Positions 6,026-6,046 of a DNA stretch of 6,046 nucleotides are shown in pieces. This stretch comes from an uncultured Pirellulaceae bacterium (lineage in GTDB: Bacteria; Planctomycetota; Planctomycetia; Pirellulales; Pirellulaceae), in contig CAKQNH010000323.1 of the NCBI GenBank assembly GCA_934255105.1, positions 1 to 6,046 on the forward strand, in the 5' to 3' direction. Under the pieces are notes generated by a model. It searched no databases, was not told the DNA's origin, and worked only from the letters and a program-made list of their open reading frames with translations. The position numbers and the translations under genes are program-made. Within the stretch, counting starts at the first letter, position 1, and each line of letters begins with the position of its first letter.

Positions 6026-6046
6026 CGATAGGCGACTGGCACGCTG

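Overview
The window looks like a chromosomal segment from a planctomycete, probably of the Pirellula/Rhodopirellula/Blastopirellula group. The strongest pointer is a secreted protein combining an SLA1-homology (SHD1) domain with a degenerate beta-propeller, an architecture typical of that phylum. A small exported PDZ protein, a COG4188-type exported hydrolase, loosely packed genes and repeat-bearing intergenic regions fit the same picture. The assignment rests on recognising protein families by eye; no search was run.

Layout. Bases 1-313 carry no convincing gene but hold several repeats: a 30-bp tandem repeat, a long imperfect dyad and a 20-bp-period direct repeat. Bases 314-1324 (+) encode an exported alpha/beta hydrolase with a complete Ser-Asp-His triad. 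It converges with an SHD1/beta-propeller protein at 1326-3326 (-), with a single base between the two stop codons. A GC-rich hairpin overlaps that junction and lies inside the last codons of the minus-strand gene. A 174-bp gap, with a second hairpin, separates this gene from an ECF42-type sigma factor with a C-terminal TPR-like domain at 3501-4757 (-). Upstream of the sigma factor is a 584-bp divergent intergenic region containing about 2.5 copies of a 72-bp tandem repeat. It is followed by a small exported PDZ-domain protein at 5342-6025 (+).

How the genes fit together. Three of the four genes encode proteins with N-terminal export signals. The fourth is a cytoplasmic transcription factor of a group usually found next to a DGPF/YCII-domain gene, which is not present here. 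No operon is evident: the two minus-strand genes are 174 bp apart and the others are convergent or divergent. I see no sign of a multi-gene defence, biosynthetic or mobile system. The points most worth a second look are the repeats, the junction hairpin inside a coding sequence, and the ECF42 gene without its partner.
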